A stretch of DNA of 42,278 bases from Streptoalloteichus tenebrarius. GTDB lineage: Bacteria; Actinomycetota; Actinomycetes; Mycobacteriales; Pseudonocardiaceae. Every line of letters begins with the position of its first letter. The first letter of the stretch is position 1. Made by a program: the position numbers and the translations under genes. The notes below the pieces were generated by a model. It did no database searches, was not told the origin of the DNA, and saw nothing but the letters and a program-made list of their open reading frames with translations. Shown one piece after another: positions 1 through 7,218 of this stretch. Location: contig NZ_JAMTCP010000053.1 in the NCBI RefSeq assembly GCF_024171885.1, positions 1 to 42,278 of the forward strand, in the 5' to 3' direction.

Positions 1-2
1 GG

Positions 3-130
3 CGCGCTGGCGAAGCCAGCCGCGCCCCCCCTCCCCCGCTGAGCCCAGCAGTCGTGCGGTTGGTGTCAGCCCACGGCGCGCGTCTGAGGTCGGGCACCAG
101 CCAGCCGCGCTGGCAAAGCCAGCCGCGCCC
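3..130. repeat. Duplicated hairpin repeat
   Basis: A 25-bp sequence at 3-27 recurs at 106-130 with one mismatch. Each copy folds on itself (GCTGGC, a three-base loop, GCCAGC, with GCGC flanks). A separate 18-bp direct repeat (starting GCCCAGCAGTCG) lies at 43-60 and 127-144. The different offsets (103 and 84 bp) mean this is not one simple duplication. No gene is evident around it. Confidence 0.75.
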
Positions 131-144
131 AGCAGTCGTGCGGT

Positions 145-382
145 CGAAGACCGCCACGACCCACCCCAGAGCAGACGACCAACTGAGGAACAAACGTGAT
201 GTGAGCCTCAACACAATGCGAGCAAGGGGCGGTGAATGAGAGTCGAGCGGACAGAGAGGAGGTGAGGAAGGCCACAAGAAAGAGGGGTGCTGGTCAGGGA
301 AGTCGTGCCCAGCGCTCGCCAAGGTGAGGAGCTCGCACCGTGGGGGGTATGGGGGGCTCGGCCCCCCAACGTCATAAACGGA
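145..382. other. Intergenic region, no gene seen
   Basis: No convincing coding sequence, RNA or promoter is visible here. The reading frames lack a plausible ribosome binding site and show no recognisable protein. Confidence 0.5.
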
Positions 383-417
383 CGACCCCTGTTCGCGCTT
401 TCCGCGAACAGGGGTCG
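383..417 (-). terminator. Intrinsic terminator of tRNA-Ala
   Basis: A perfect 15-bp inverted repeat (arms 383-397 and 403-417) encloses a 5-nt loop, 12 bases downstream of the leftward tRNA-Ala. There is no clear U tract, which is common for actinobacterial terminators. Confidence 0.85.
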
Positions 418-429
418 CCCAGTCGTACG

Positions 430-502
430 TGGAGCTGAGGGGAATCGAACCCCTGACCTTCTCGATGCGAACGAGACGCGCTACCAACTGCGCTACAGCC
501 CC
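430..502 (-). tRNA. tRNA-Ala (anticodon CGC)
   Basis: A 73-nt cloverleaf reads leftward. The acceptor arms GGGGCTG and CAGCTCC pair with one G-U. The D arm is GCGC/GCGC, the anticodon stem is TCTCG/CGAGA, and its 7-base loop TTCGCAT gives anticodon CGC (reads GCG, alanine). The T arm is AGGGG-TTCGATT-CCCCT and the discriminator base is A. The 3' CCA is not encoded. The strong hairpin just downstream is its terminator. Confidence 0.97.
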
Positions 503-558
503 GTGCTTGGTGCCCCCGAAGCATAGCAGGTTTCTGGGGGCACTTTCGCCACCCCCCT

Positions 559-1344
559 CTACTCGCCCACCGCGCGCCGGTAGCTGAACGGCGTGGGGGC
601 GTCGAGCTCGTCGAACGCCGGGTCCTCGTCGTCGATCTCCACGACGAGGGCGCCGGGGCGCGGCGAGCGGTGGGGCGGGGTGGCGAGCTGCTCGTCCCGC
701 TCCGCCGGGGTGGTGGGGTGCGGCTGGCCGGCCGCGCGCCGACGGGCGCCGGCGAGGCGGGCGAGCCGCCGCTGCCGGACCTCCTCCTCGATGCGCACCT
801 GGCGCCGCAGGTAGGTCAGGTAGCCCACCAGGAGCACGTCGAGCGCGCCGTGGACCCACCACAGGAGCGGCACGGCGACGAACGCGAGCACGCCGCTGAC
901 GAGGGCCAGCAGGAGCATGGCCAGCACCACGCGCTGCCGGAACTGGTACTTGGCCCTGGCGACGGCGGCCGCGTGGTCGGGGTCGAAGCCGCCCCGGCCC
1001 GGCCGGTACCGCCGGGCGGGTCCCGGCTCGTCGGCGAGGTCGATCCGCTCGTCGTGGCCGGGCTCGTCGCCGTGCTCGTACCCGTCGTGCCCGTAGGCGT
1101 CTCGGTCGTAGGCGTCGTAGTCGTCCCCGCCGGGGGCGGGGTCGACGTTGTCGGGGTCGGCCATGTCGAACCCGTCCTCCGTGCTGCTGGCCGGACCGGC
1201 CCGCCGTGCCCCGCCGCGGCGCAGGACGCGCGCGGCCAGGGCGGAGTCGGCGGTACGGACGACCTCCTGGCGCCGCCGGGCGACCATGGGGACCAGCACG
1301 ACGAGCCAGGCGACGGCCAGCGCCGCGAAGATCAACGAGCTCAT
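559..1344 (-). CDS. sepX: GlpR/SepX-family divisome membrane protein
   Basis: The 261-residue protein opens with a hydrophobic segment (about 3-22) ending in RRR. An acidic Asp/Tyr/Gly-rich stretch (about 57-106) follows, then two adjacent membrane segments (about 139-158 and 160-179), an Arg-rich stretch and an acidic tail. Length, layout and position match the actinobacterial GlpR/SepX family. In Corynebacterium and Streptomyces this protein sits at the division site, and the corynebacterial form binds the gephyrin-like protein Glp. That role is inferred here from family and from glp two genes upstream. Gene order galU-glp-rimJ-sepX equals Rv0993-Rv0996. The ATG start puts the hydrophobic segment at the N-terminus. 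The 334-bp gap upstream suggests its own promoter. Confidence 0.85.
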   Translation of the reverse strand: MSSLIFAALAVAWLVVLVPMVARRRQEVVRTADSALAARVLRRGGARRAGPASSTEDGFDMADPDNVDPAPGGDDYDAYDRDAYGHDGYEHGDEPGHDERIDLADEPGPARRYRPGRGGFDPDHAAAVARAKYQFRQRVVLAMLLLALVSGVLAFVAVPLLWWVHGALDVLLVGYLTYLRRQVRIEEEVRQRRLARLAGARRRAAGQPHPTTPAERDEQLATPPHRSPRPGALVVEIDDEDPAFDELDAPTPFSYRRAVGE

Positions 1345-1678
1345 GACTCGCCACCTCCCCCGGTCGTCGAGCAGCGCGCGTGTGCCACCGCCACGCTAGT
1401 CACAGCAGTCACACCAGTGACGGAGGCGCGCCGACGGGAACGCGTTCCCGGTACGCGGCAGAGATCACCCGATGCGTTCATCGAACCGGAAGACGATCTC
1501 GACGCGCCAGCGTGACGCCGACGTGACCACCCGCACGGACCAACGCGGACCGCCCCGTCCCCGACCGGCGGCGGACGGCACCCACTCCGCGTCACCCCTG
1601 TCCCCCACATGCTTGATCAGGTGACGGCCGGAGCCGGTCGGATACCGACCCCGGTCCCGGGGTGATGAACGCCACGCC
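1345..1678. promoter_or_regulatory. Upstream region of sepX with 16-bp palindrome
   Basis: No gene is seen in these 334 bp. A perfect 16-bp palindrome, CGGGAACGCGTTCCCG (1435-1450), lies about 90 bp upstream of the sepX start. Closer in, on the minus strand, is a short direct repeat TGTGACT-GC-TGTGACT (about 1399-1414). Either could be a regulator site. The palindrome could instead end transcription from rimJ, but its arms leave no loop. Confidence 0.45.
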
Positions 1679-2353
1679 TCAGGGGCGGCGGGCCCTGCCC
1701 GAGGCGATCAGACGGGCGACCAGACCCTCGGGGGCGTCCTCGGCGGTCATGGCGAGGCAGACGTGGTCGCGCCAGGCGCCGTCCACCTCCAGGTACCGGC
1801 GGAACAGCCCCTCCTCGCGGAACCCGAGCTTGGCCAGGACCCGCAGCGAGGCGGCGTTCTCCGGGCGCACCGTGGCCTCCAGCCGGTGCAGGCCCGCGGC
1901 GCCGAAGCAGTGGTCGGCGACAAGCGCGACGGCCGCGGTCGCGACGCCGCCCCTGACCCGGTCGCCGGCCACCCAGTAGCCGACCCACGCGGAGCGCAAC
2001 GCGCCCCTGACGACGTTGCCGATGGTGATCTGCCCGGAGAACTCGCCGTCCACGGTGATCACGAACGGCAGCGCCTGGCCCTGGCGGGCCATGGACCGCA
2101 ACGACGACCACTGCCCCGGCCACGCCAGGACCGTGTTGCGGTCCTCCCACGCGGCGCCCAGGCTCGGCTCCCACGGCTCCAGCAGCGCCCTGTCCCTGAG
2201 CCGCACGCGGCTCCACGCCGCCCCGTCGAACAACCGGGGCGGGCGCAGCGCGACGGCGCCCGCCGGGACCAGGAGCGGCCCCAGCCGCGCCGGCCAGCCG
2301 GGGTGCCGGGTGCCGACGACCAGCTCGGTCGCGGCGCCGTCGACCGGGCGCAC
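1679..2353 (-). CDS. rimJ: RimJ-like GNAT N-acetyltransferase
   Basis: Predicted acetyl-CoA-dependent N-acetyltransferase of the GNAT superfamily, 224 residues. The fold is recognisable from the family pattern VGYWVAG (about 144-150), a Gly-rich acetyl-CoA loop (VRGGVAT), the segment GLHRLEATV, and PENAASLRVLAKLGFREEG, typical of RimJ/RimI-type enzymes. The GTG start lies 6 bp after the glp stop, so translation is probably coupled. Its position between glp and sepX is conserved in actinobacteria (Rv0995 in M. tuberculosis). The substrate is unknown. RimJ proper acetylates ribosomal protein S5, but a role tied to division or envelope proteins fits the context equally well. Confidence 0.88.
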   Translation of the reverse strand: MRPVDGAATELVVGTRHPGWPARLGPLLVPAGAVALRPPRLFDGAAWSRVRLRDRALLEPWEPSLGAAWEDRNTVLAWPGQWSSLRSMARQGQALPFVITVDGEFSGQITIGNVVRGALRSAWVGYWVAGDRVRGGVATAAVALVADHCFGAAGLHRLEATVRPENAASLRVLAKLGFREEGLFRRYLEVDGAWRDHVCLAMTAEDAPEGLVARLIASGRARRP

Positions 2354-2359
2354 CGCAGC

Positions 2360-3583
2360 TCAGCCCCGCTGGGCCAGGAAGCTGACCTCGACCTCGTCCC
2401 CCTCGGCCACGTCGGTGACGTCCTCGTCGATCACGACCAGGCAGTTGGCCTCGGCCAGCGAGGCGAGCAGGTGCGCGCCGGCGGTGCCCAGCGGCTGCAC
2501 CAGGTACTCGCCGGTCTCGGTGTCGCGCAGGAGCTGGCCGCGCAGGTAGCCGCGCCGCCCCTTGGTGGAGGTGACCGGCGCGAGCAGCCGGGCGCGCACG
2601 CTGCGTCGCGTCGGGTTGCGCTTGCCGAGCGCGGTCCTGATCAGCGGCCGCACGAGCACCTCGAACACGACGAGCGCGCTGATCGGGTTGCCCGGCAGCA
2701 GGAACGTGGGCACCGCGTCCGGGCCGAGCCGGCCGAAGCCCTGCACCGAGCCGGGGTGCATGGCGACCCGGGTGACGTCGAGGTCGCCGAGGTCGGCCAG
2801 GGCGGCCCTGACCTCGTCGCCGGCGGAGCCCCCCACCCCGCCGGCGATCACCACGACCTCGGAGATCAGCAGCCGCCCCTCGACGGTCTCCCGCAGCTTG
2901 CGCGGGTCGGTGCTGACGATGCCGACCCGCGTGGCCTCGGCGCCGGCGTCCCTGGCCGCGGCGGTCAGGGCGTAGGAGTTGACGTCGAAGACCTGCCCCG
3001 GTCCTGGGGCGCGGTCGATGTCGACCAGCTCGTCGCCGACGGAGATGATCGACACGCGTGGCTGGGGGTGGACCAGCACCTTGTTCCTGCCGACGGCGGC
3101 GAGCAGGCCGACCTGGGCGGGGCCGATCGGGGAGCCCGAACGCACCGCCACGTCGCCGGTCTGCACGTCCTCGCCGGCCTTGCGGACGAACCCCGCCGAG
3201 GGCACCGGGCGGTTGATGGTGACCCTGGCCGGGTGCTCGTCGGTGTAGCCGAGGGGGACGACGGCGTCGGCGAGGGTCGGCAGCGGCGCGCCGGTGACCA
3301 CCCGGACGGCCTGCCCCGGCTGGAGCCGGTGCGGCTGCCGGGAGCCGGCCGGGATCTCGCCGACGACCGGGAGCACGACCGGGTCCTCGGCCGCGGCCTG
3401 CACGTCGACGCTGCGCACCGCGTAGCCGTCCACGGCGGCCTGGTCGAAGCCGGGCAGCGCGCTCTCCGCGACCACCTCCTCGGCGCAGAGCAGGCCCTGC
3501 GCTTCGGAGATCGCCACCCGGACCGGGGCCGGACGCACCGCGGCCGCCAGCACCCGGTGGAGCTGCTCCTCGACCGACCTCAT
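2360..3583 (-). CDS. glp: Gephyrin-like protein Glp (MoeA family)
   Basis: A 407-residue MoeA/gephyrin-family protein. The N-terminal MoeA domain carries PGFDQAAVDGYAVR (about 44-57; MoeA enzymes usually have S-A-M-D-G-Y-A). The central molybdopterin-binding fold starts at SIISVGDELVD, and LLPGNPISAL and a C-terminal beta domain follow. The catalytic stretch is altered: where E. coli MoeA has GGVSVGEAD and KPGKP, this protein has GGVGGSAGD and HPGSV, losing both lysines. This favours the structural role described for corynebacterial Glp, which binds FtsZ and GlpR, over molybdenum insertion. The ATG start is chosen for a GAGG-containing site about 9 bases upstream and the 73-bp gap from galU. 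A longer frame would run into galU. Confidence 0.87.
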   Translation of the reverse strand: MRSVEEQLHRVLAAAVRPAPVRVAISEAQGLLCAEEVVAESALPGFDQAAVDGYAVRSVDVQAAAEDPVVLPVVGEIPAGSRQPHRLQPGQAVRVVTGAPLPTLADAVVPLGYTDEHPARVTINRPVPSAGFVRKAGEDVQTGDVAVRSGSPIGPAQVGLLAAVGRNKVLVHPQPRVSIISVGDELVDIDRAPGPGQVFDVNSYALTAAARDAGAEATRVGIVSTDPRKLRETVEGRLLISEVVVIAGGVGGSAGDEVRAALADLGDLDVTRVAMHPGSVQGFGRLGPDAVPTFLLPGNPISALVVFEVLVRPLIRTALGKRNPTRRSVRARLLAPVTSTKGRRGYLRGQLLRDTETGEYLVQPLGTAGAHLLASLAEANCLVVIDEDVTDVAEGDEVEVSFLAQRG

Positions 3584-3656
3584 GGTTGTGACCTCAACTC
3601 CCGACACCTCGCACTCCCCCCTTCTGGCGCTCGCCGGCCGTCGGCCGCCGGGCGCG

Positions 3657-4547
3657 TCACGCCTCGGCGACCCGCTCCCGCAGCCACTCGCGCAGGCCGG
3701 GGCCGTACTCCGGGCTCTCCAGGGCGAAGTCGACCGCCGCCCGCAGGAAACCGCCCGGGTTGCCGAGATCATGCCGGGACCCACGATGCACCACGACGTG
3801 GACCGGGTGCCCGTCCTGGATCAGCAACGCGATCGCGTCGGTGAGCTGGAGCTCCCCGCCCGCCCCCGGCGTGATCCGGCGGAGCGCGTCGAAGACGGCC
3901 CGGTCCAGCAGGTAGCGGCCGGCGGCGGCGTAGGTCGAGGGAGCCTCCTCGGGGCGGGGCTTCTCCACCATGCCCCTGACCCGCAGCACGTCGGGCGTGT
4001 CGGTCGGCTCGACGTCGAAGACCCCGTAGGCGGAGAGCTCCTCGCGGGGGAGGTCGAGGGCGAGCAGCACGCTGCCGCCGCGCTCCTCGCGGACCCGCGC
4101 CATCGCGCTCAGCGCGCCGGTGGGCAGCACGAGGTCGTCGGGGAGCAGCACGGCGACCGCCTCGTCCTGACCGTCCAAAGTGGACTCGGCGCAGCCGACG
4201 GCGTGGCCGAGGCCCAGCGCCTGCTCCTGGATGGCCACGTCGACGTCGATGAGGTTCGGGGCGCGGCGCACCTTCTCCAGCAACGCGGTCTTGCCGCGCT
4301 CCTCCAGGGTGGCCTCCAGGTCGGGGCGCGGCCGGAAGTGCTCGACCACGGCCCGCTTGTCGGGGGAGGTGACGATGACGAGTCGGGCGGCGCCGGCGTC
4401 GGCGGCCTCGGCCGCCACCAGCTCGATGCCGGGTGTGTCGACGACGGGGAGCAGTTCCTTCGGCACCGTCTTCGTGGTGGGCAGGAATCGGGTACCCAGG
4501 CCCGCGGCGGGGACGATCGCGGTACGAAACGTGCTCGTCGAGCTCAT
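3657..4547 (-). CDS. galU: UTP-glucose-1-phosphate uridylyltransferase
   Basis: GalU joins glucose-1-phosphate and UTP to make UDP-glucose, a precursor of envelope and storage glycans. The 296-residue protein has the nucleotidyltransferase signature GLGTRFLPTTKTVPKELLPV (about 16-35), the metal/nucleotide motif LLPDDLVL, and VEKPRPEEAPS, all standard for bacterial GalU of about 300 residues. It is the first gene of a leftward operon with glp, rimJ and perhaps sepX. It is divergent from the cyclo-ligase gene across 66 bp that must hold both promoters. UDP-glucose could also feed the galT product further right, which exchanges UDP between glucose and galactose. Confidence 0.96.
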   Translation of the reverse strand: MSSTSTFRTAIVPAAGLGTRFLPTTKTVPKELLPVVDTPGIELVAAEAADAGAARLVIVTSPDKRAVVEHFRPRPDLEATLEERGKTALLEKVRRAPNLIDVDVAIQEQALGLGHAVGCAESTLDGQDEAVAVLLPDDLVLPTGALSAMARVREERGGSVLLALDLPREELSAYGVFDVEPTDTPDVLRVRGMVEKPRPEEAPSTYAAAGRYLLDRAVFDALRRITPGAGGELQLTDAIALLIQDGHPVHVVVHRGSRHDLGNPGGFLRAAVDFALESPEYGPGLREWLRERVAEA

Positions 4548-4613
4548 GGTGAGCGAGCCTAACGGCGACGGAGCGGGCGAGCTGAGCCATCCGCCACCGT
4601 ATGCTCACGTGCC

Positions 4614-5219
4614 GTGGTAGGGCGCGGGCGCGACGAGCTCGACAAGGCGGGGTGGCGGGCGCGTGTCCTCGCGGAACGACGCGCGTCCTCCCAGGAGAGC
4701 CGGTCGGCCGAGGCGGCGGCGCTGGCCGAGGCGGTCGGCCGGTGGGCGGACGGACGGACCGGAACCGCGTGCGCCTACGTGCCGGTGGGCAGCGAGCCCG
4801 GTTCTCTCGCGATGGTGGACGCGCTGCGGCGGGCCGGCTGGCGGGTGTTGCTGCCCGTCGTTCCCGTCCCCGTGACGAAACCCGAGGCGCTGGAGTGGGC
4901 GGAGTACGTCGGGGAGCTGACGGCGGGGGCCTTCGGGTTGCTGGAGCCGACGGGTCCGCGGCTGGGGCCCGAGGCGGTGGGCGAGGCCGAGGTCCTGTTC
5001 GTGCCGGCGCTGGCGGTGGACTCGCGGGGCGTGCGGCTCGGGCGCGGCGGGGGTTACTACGACCGCTCGCTGCCGCTCGCGCGGCCCGGCGCGCTGCTGG
5101 TGGCCGTGGTCCGGGACAGCGAGTTCGTCGACGAGCTGCCGGCGGAGCCGCATGACGTGCGTGTCGGCGCTGTGCTCACCCCCACGAGAGGACTTGTCCT
5201 GATCTCCTCGTCCGGGTGA
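4614..5219 (+). CDS. fthC: 5-formyltetrahydrofolate cyclo-ligase
   Basis: This enzyme converts 5-formyltetrahydrofolate to 5,10-methenyltetrahydrofolate with ATP, salvaging a folate dead end. The 201 residues have the family C-terminal signature: VPALAVDSRGVRLGRGGGYY (about 123-142), whose GRGGGYYDR is the phosphate-binding loop. An N-terminal basic helix with R-x-x-x-L-x-x-R precedes it. The GTG start is the first in the frame. It is divergent from galU and followed by the heat-shock gene ruc, exactly as Rv0992c-Rv0991c in M. tuberculosis. The 168-bp gap before ruc contains a CIRCE operator, so ruc is transcribed separately. Confidence 0.95.
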   Translation: MVGRGRDELDKAGWRARVLAERRASSQESRSAEAAALAEAVGRWADGRTGTACAYVPVGSEPGSLAMVDALRRAGWRVLLPVVPVPVTKPEALEWAEYVGELTAGAFGLLEPTGPRLGPEAVGEAEVLFVPALAVDSRGVRLGRGGGYYDRSLPLARPGALLVAVVRDSEFVDELPAEPHDVRVGAVLTPTRGLVLISSSG

Positions 5220-5336
5220 TGTCGGCAGCGGTGAGCGAGGACCACGCGGGGCTCCGGCGCTGGTCGGCCCAGGGCCACTCGTGTGGGTGTGACCAGGACG
5301 TGTTTGCGTCCGGGCCGTCGTTGGCGCATCATCGGT

Positions 5337-5363
5337 TTGGCACTCTCGCCTGGCGAGTGCCAG
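5337..5363 (+). promoter_or_regulatory. CIRCE operator (HrcA site)
   Basis: TTGGCACTC, nine bases, then GAGTGCCAG: a perfect 8-bp inverted repeat (TGGCACTC/GAGTGCCA) at 9-bp spacing. It matches the CIRCE consensus TTAGCACTC-N9-GAGTGCTAA in its actinobacterial GC-rich form. It lies 24 bp upstream of the ruc start, overlapping the likely transcription start or 5' leader, as expected for HrcA repression. No hrcA gene is in this window. Confidence 0.9.
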
Positions 5364-5387
5364 ATCGGGAAGCCGCGGAGGGATCCA

Positions 5388-5705
5388 GTGCCGACCTACG
5401 CCTACGCCTGCACCCAGTGCGACCACCGGTTCGAGGCGGTGCAGTCGTTCACCGACGCCGCACTCACCGAGTGCCCGGAGTGCTCGGGCAAGCTGCGCAA
5501 GCTGTTCAACGCGGTGGGCATCGTCTTCAAGGGCAGCGGCTTCTACCGTACCGACAGCCGCTCGTCGGGCAGCGGCAAGTCGTCGTCGACGGCGTCGACT
5601 TCCTCGTCGTCCTCGACCACCTCGTCCTCGTCCAGCTCCAGCTCGTCGAGCGCGTCCAGCGGCAGCTCGTCCTCGAGCGGCTCCACCGCGACCGCGGCGT
5701 CGTGA
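5388..5705 (+). CDS. ruc: FmdB-type zinc-ribbon chaperone (Ruc homologue)
   Basis: A 105-residue protein: an FmdB-type zinc ribbon with two CxxC pairs (CTQC at about 8-11, CPEC at about 30-33), then a Ser-rich, apparently disordered tail (about 57-100). It corresponds to Rv0991c of M. tuberculosis, described as Ruc, a redox-regulated chaperone that binds unfolded protein and works with Hsp70 when its cysteines are oxidised. The function here is inferred from family and synteny. The GTG start is chosen because GGAGG ends six bases upstream and the ribbon begins at once; an upstream in-frame start would run through the CIRCE site. The operator predicts induction by heat through HrcA. Confidence 0.88.
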   Translation: MPTYAYACTQCDHRFEAVQSFTDAALTECPECSGKLRKLFNAVGIVFKGSGFYRTDSRSSGSGKSSSTASTSSSSSTTSSSSSSSSSSASSGSSSSSGSTATAAS

Positions 5706-5742
5706 CGCGGTTGTCAACCGAATAACCGCGCGACACCGCGAG

Positions 5743-5770
5743 TTATCCACAGGCGCCCCAGTTATCCACA
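5743..5770 (+). promoter_or_regulatory. Paired DnaA boxes, copy 1
   Basis: Two perfect DnaA boxes TTATCCACA (5743-5751 and 5762-5770) point the same way, 19 bp apart, joined by the 10-bp spacer GGCGCCCCAG. It lies between ruc and the SAF gene. The same architecture recurs at 12,994 and 41,661. Just upstream is an odd palindrome CGGTTG-T-CAACCG (5708-5720), possibly a ruc terminator. Confidence 0.8.
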
Positions 5771-5851
5771 GCCGGGGCGCTTGTCGTTTCCCTGCGTCCC
5801 CGCGCGCCCTACCGTCGAGGCGACGAACCCGCACGACACCGAGGACGCCCG

Positions 5852-6538
5852 ATGAGCAGGGAAAACGATCACCTCACGCCACCGTCGCCCACCCTCGCCG
5901 CACCGCTGCGCGACCGCCTTCACGGGCTGTTGAGGGGCGGCGGCTGGAGCCGCCCGATCCGTCTCCGCCGGATCCTCGCGGGCCTGCTGGCCCTGCTCGC
6001 CCTGGCGCTCGCCCTGCGGCCACCGCCCGGCGAGGCGCCCGACACCGGACCGGTCCTCGTCGCGGCGCGGGACATCGGCCCCGGCGCGCTGATCCAGTCG
6101 GGCGACGTGGAACAGCGGCGTTCATCGGCCGGCGGCGCACCAGGACACGTGCTCCGGGACCCCGAGCAGGCCGTCGGCAGGGTCCTGGCGGGAGCGGCCA
6201 GGGCCGGCGAGCCGCTGACCGACGTCCGGCTGGCCGGGCCGGAGTTCGTCGAGATGGCCACGCGGCGGGGCGCGGCCGCGGCGGTGCCGGTGCGCCTGTC
6301 GGACCCCGAGGTCGCGGACCTGCTGCGACCGGGCGGTCGGGTCGACGTGGTCGCCGTGACGGCCGACCGGTCGCCCCCGACGGTCCTGGCCTCGGACGCC
6401 GTCGTGGTGGCGGTCCGGCCCGGCGGCGCGAACCCCTCCCACCCCGGCCGGTTGGTGGTGGTCGGCGTGTCCCGGGACGAGGCGCCCGGCGTCACGGCCG
6501 CGTCACTCTCACACGGGGTCGCCGTTACTCTCCGATAG
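5852..6538 (+). CDS. SAF-domain membrane-anchored protein (CpaB/RcpC-like)
   Basis: A 228-residue protein with a basic, Pro-rich cytoplasmic start, one membrane segment (about 40-56) and an extracytoplasmic SAF domain beginning VLVAARDIGPGALIQSGDV (about 68-86). A second beta-rich part (about 130-228) follows, with PVRLSDPEV and VVVVGVSRDEAPG. This is the layout of CpaB/RcpC-like Flp-pilus assembly proteins. No pilus genes are nearby, so a pilus role is not supported. Homologues of this type often lie near mscL in actinobacteria. The ATG start is preceded by GAGGA at a suitable distance. The mscL gene follows after 55 bp and may be co-transcribed. Confidence 0.75.
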   Translation: MSRENDHLTPPSPTLAAPLRDRLHGLLRGGGWSRPIRLRRILAGLLALLALALALRPPPGEAPDTGPVLVAARDIGPGALIQSGDVEQRRSSAGGAPGHVLRDPEQAVGRVLAGAARAGEPLTDVRLAGPEFVEMATRRGAAAAVPVRLSDPEVADLLRPGGRVDVVAVTADRSPPTVLASDAVVVAVRPGGANPSHPGRLVVVGVSRDEAPGVTAASLSHGVAVTLR

Positions 6539-6593
6539 ACCGCTTCTCGACCGAACGCCTCATCGACTTCTACTCCGTCAGGAGGAACGGCTC

Positions 6594-7031
6594 GTGTTGA
6601 AGGGTTTCAAGGACTTCCTGATGCGCGGCAACGTCATCGACCTCGCGGTCGCGGTCGTCGTCGGCACCGCGTTCACCGCGATCGTCACGGCGTTCACCAA
6701 CGGCGTCATCAAACCGCTGATCAACTCGATCGGGGGCACCGAGGCGGCGCGCGGCCTGGGCTTCAACATCCTGCGCGGCAACGACTCGACGTTCCTCGAC
6801 CTGGGCGGCGTCATCAACGCGGCGATCAACTTCGTGATCGTGGCGGCGGTGGTCTACTTCCTGCTCGTCATGCCGATGAACAAGCTCCAGGAGCGCCGGC
6901 GACGCGGCCAGGAACCCGGGCCGTCCGAGCCGACCGACATCGAGCTGCTCACCGAGATCCGCGACCTGCTGAAGTCCCAGGCGCGCACCACGACGACGGA
7001 CCGCCCGACGGGCGACCGCACCATCGACTGA
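6594..7031 (+). CDS. mscL: Large-conductance mechanosensitive channel
   Basis: MscL opens under membrane tension to release solutes during hypo-osmotic shock. The 145-residue protein has the family start LKGFKDFLMRGNVIDLAVAV (about 2-21) leading into the pore-lining helix. The periplasmic loop follows, then the second membrane helix (about 78-100) and a charged cytoplasmic bundle ending in a coiled segment. A strong AGGAGG lies eight bases before the GTG start. It is near moaB2 and pepD as in M. tuberculosis (Rv0985c, Rv0984, Rv0983), but here the M48 protease and small genes lie between them. Confidence 0.97.
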   Translation: MLKGFKDFLMRGNVIDLAVAVVVGTAFTAIVTAFTNGVIKPLINSIGGTEAARGLGFNILRGNDSTFLDLGGVINAAINFVIVAAVVYFLLVMPMNKLQERRRRGQEPGPSEPTDIELLTEIRDLLKSQARTTTTDRPTGDRTID

Positions 7032-7122
7032 CGCAGCACCCACACAACACGATTGACCACCACGACCACCGACGGGGTCGGGGGCCACATCACCACGGCC
7101 AGGGGTCAGGGGCTCACACCAA

Positions 7123-7190
7123 GGGGAACGGGGAGGGGCGGGGGAGGGGGGTGGGGGGCGGGGGGACCCCCACCCCCCCACCCCCACCCG
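7123..7190. other. G-run / C-run inverted repeat downstream of mscL
   Basis: About eight runs of four to six G on the plus strand are followed at once by runs of C. An inverted repeat pairs 7148-7158 with 7174-7184, and an inner G6/C5 stem lies around a single A. It can act as an mscL terminator, and it has the form of a G-quadruplex on one strand and an i-motif on the other. Confidence 0.7.
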
Positions 7191-7218
7191 CTACTGCGGT
7201 GGGGCGCGGATGGCCCGG

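Noticed and set aside
287-526. Open frame ending in GNRTPDLLDANETRYQLRYS on the plus strand
   Set aside because: It is the antisense of tRNA-Ala; such peptides are a known annotation artefact over tRNA genes.
2360-3784. Longer N-terminus for glp
   Set aside because: It would overlap the end of galU, and the added residues are Arg/Ser-rich. The ATG at 3,583 has a ribosome binding site and aligns with the MoeA start.
1763-3844. 693-residue plus-strand frame opposite rimJ and glp
   Set aside because: Low-complexity Arg/His/Gly/Pro composition, no motifs, and opposite two well-supported genes; a GC-content shadow.
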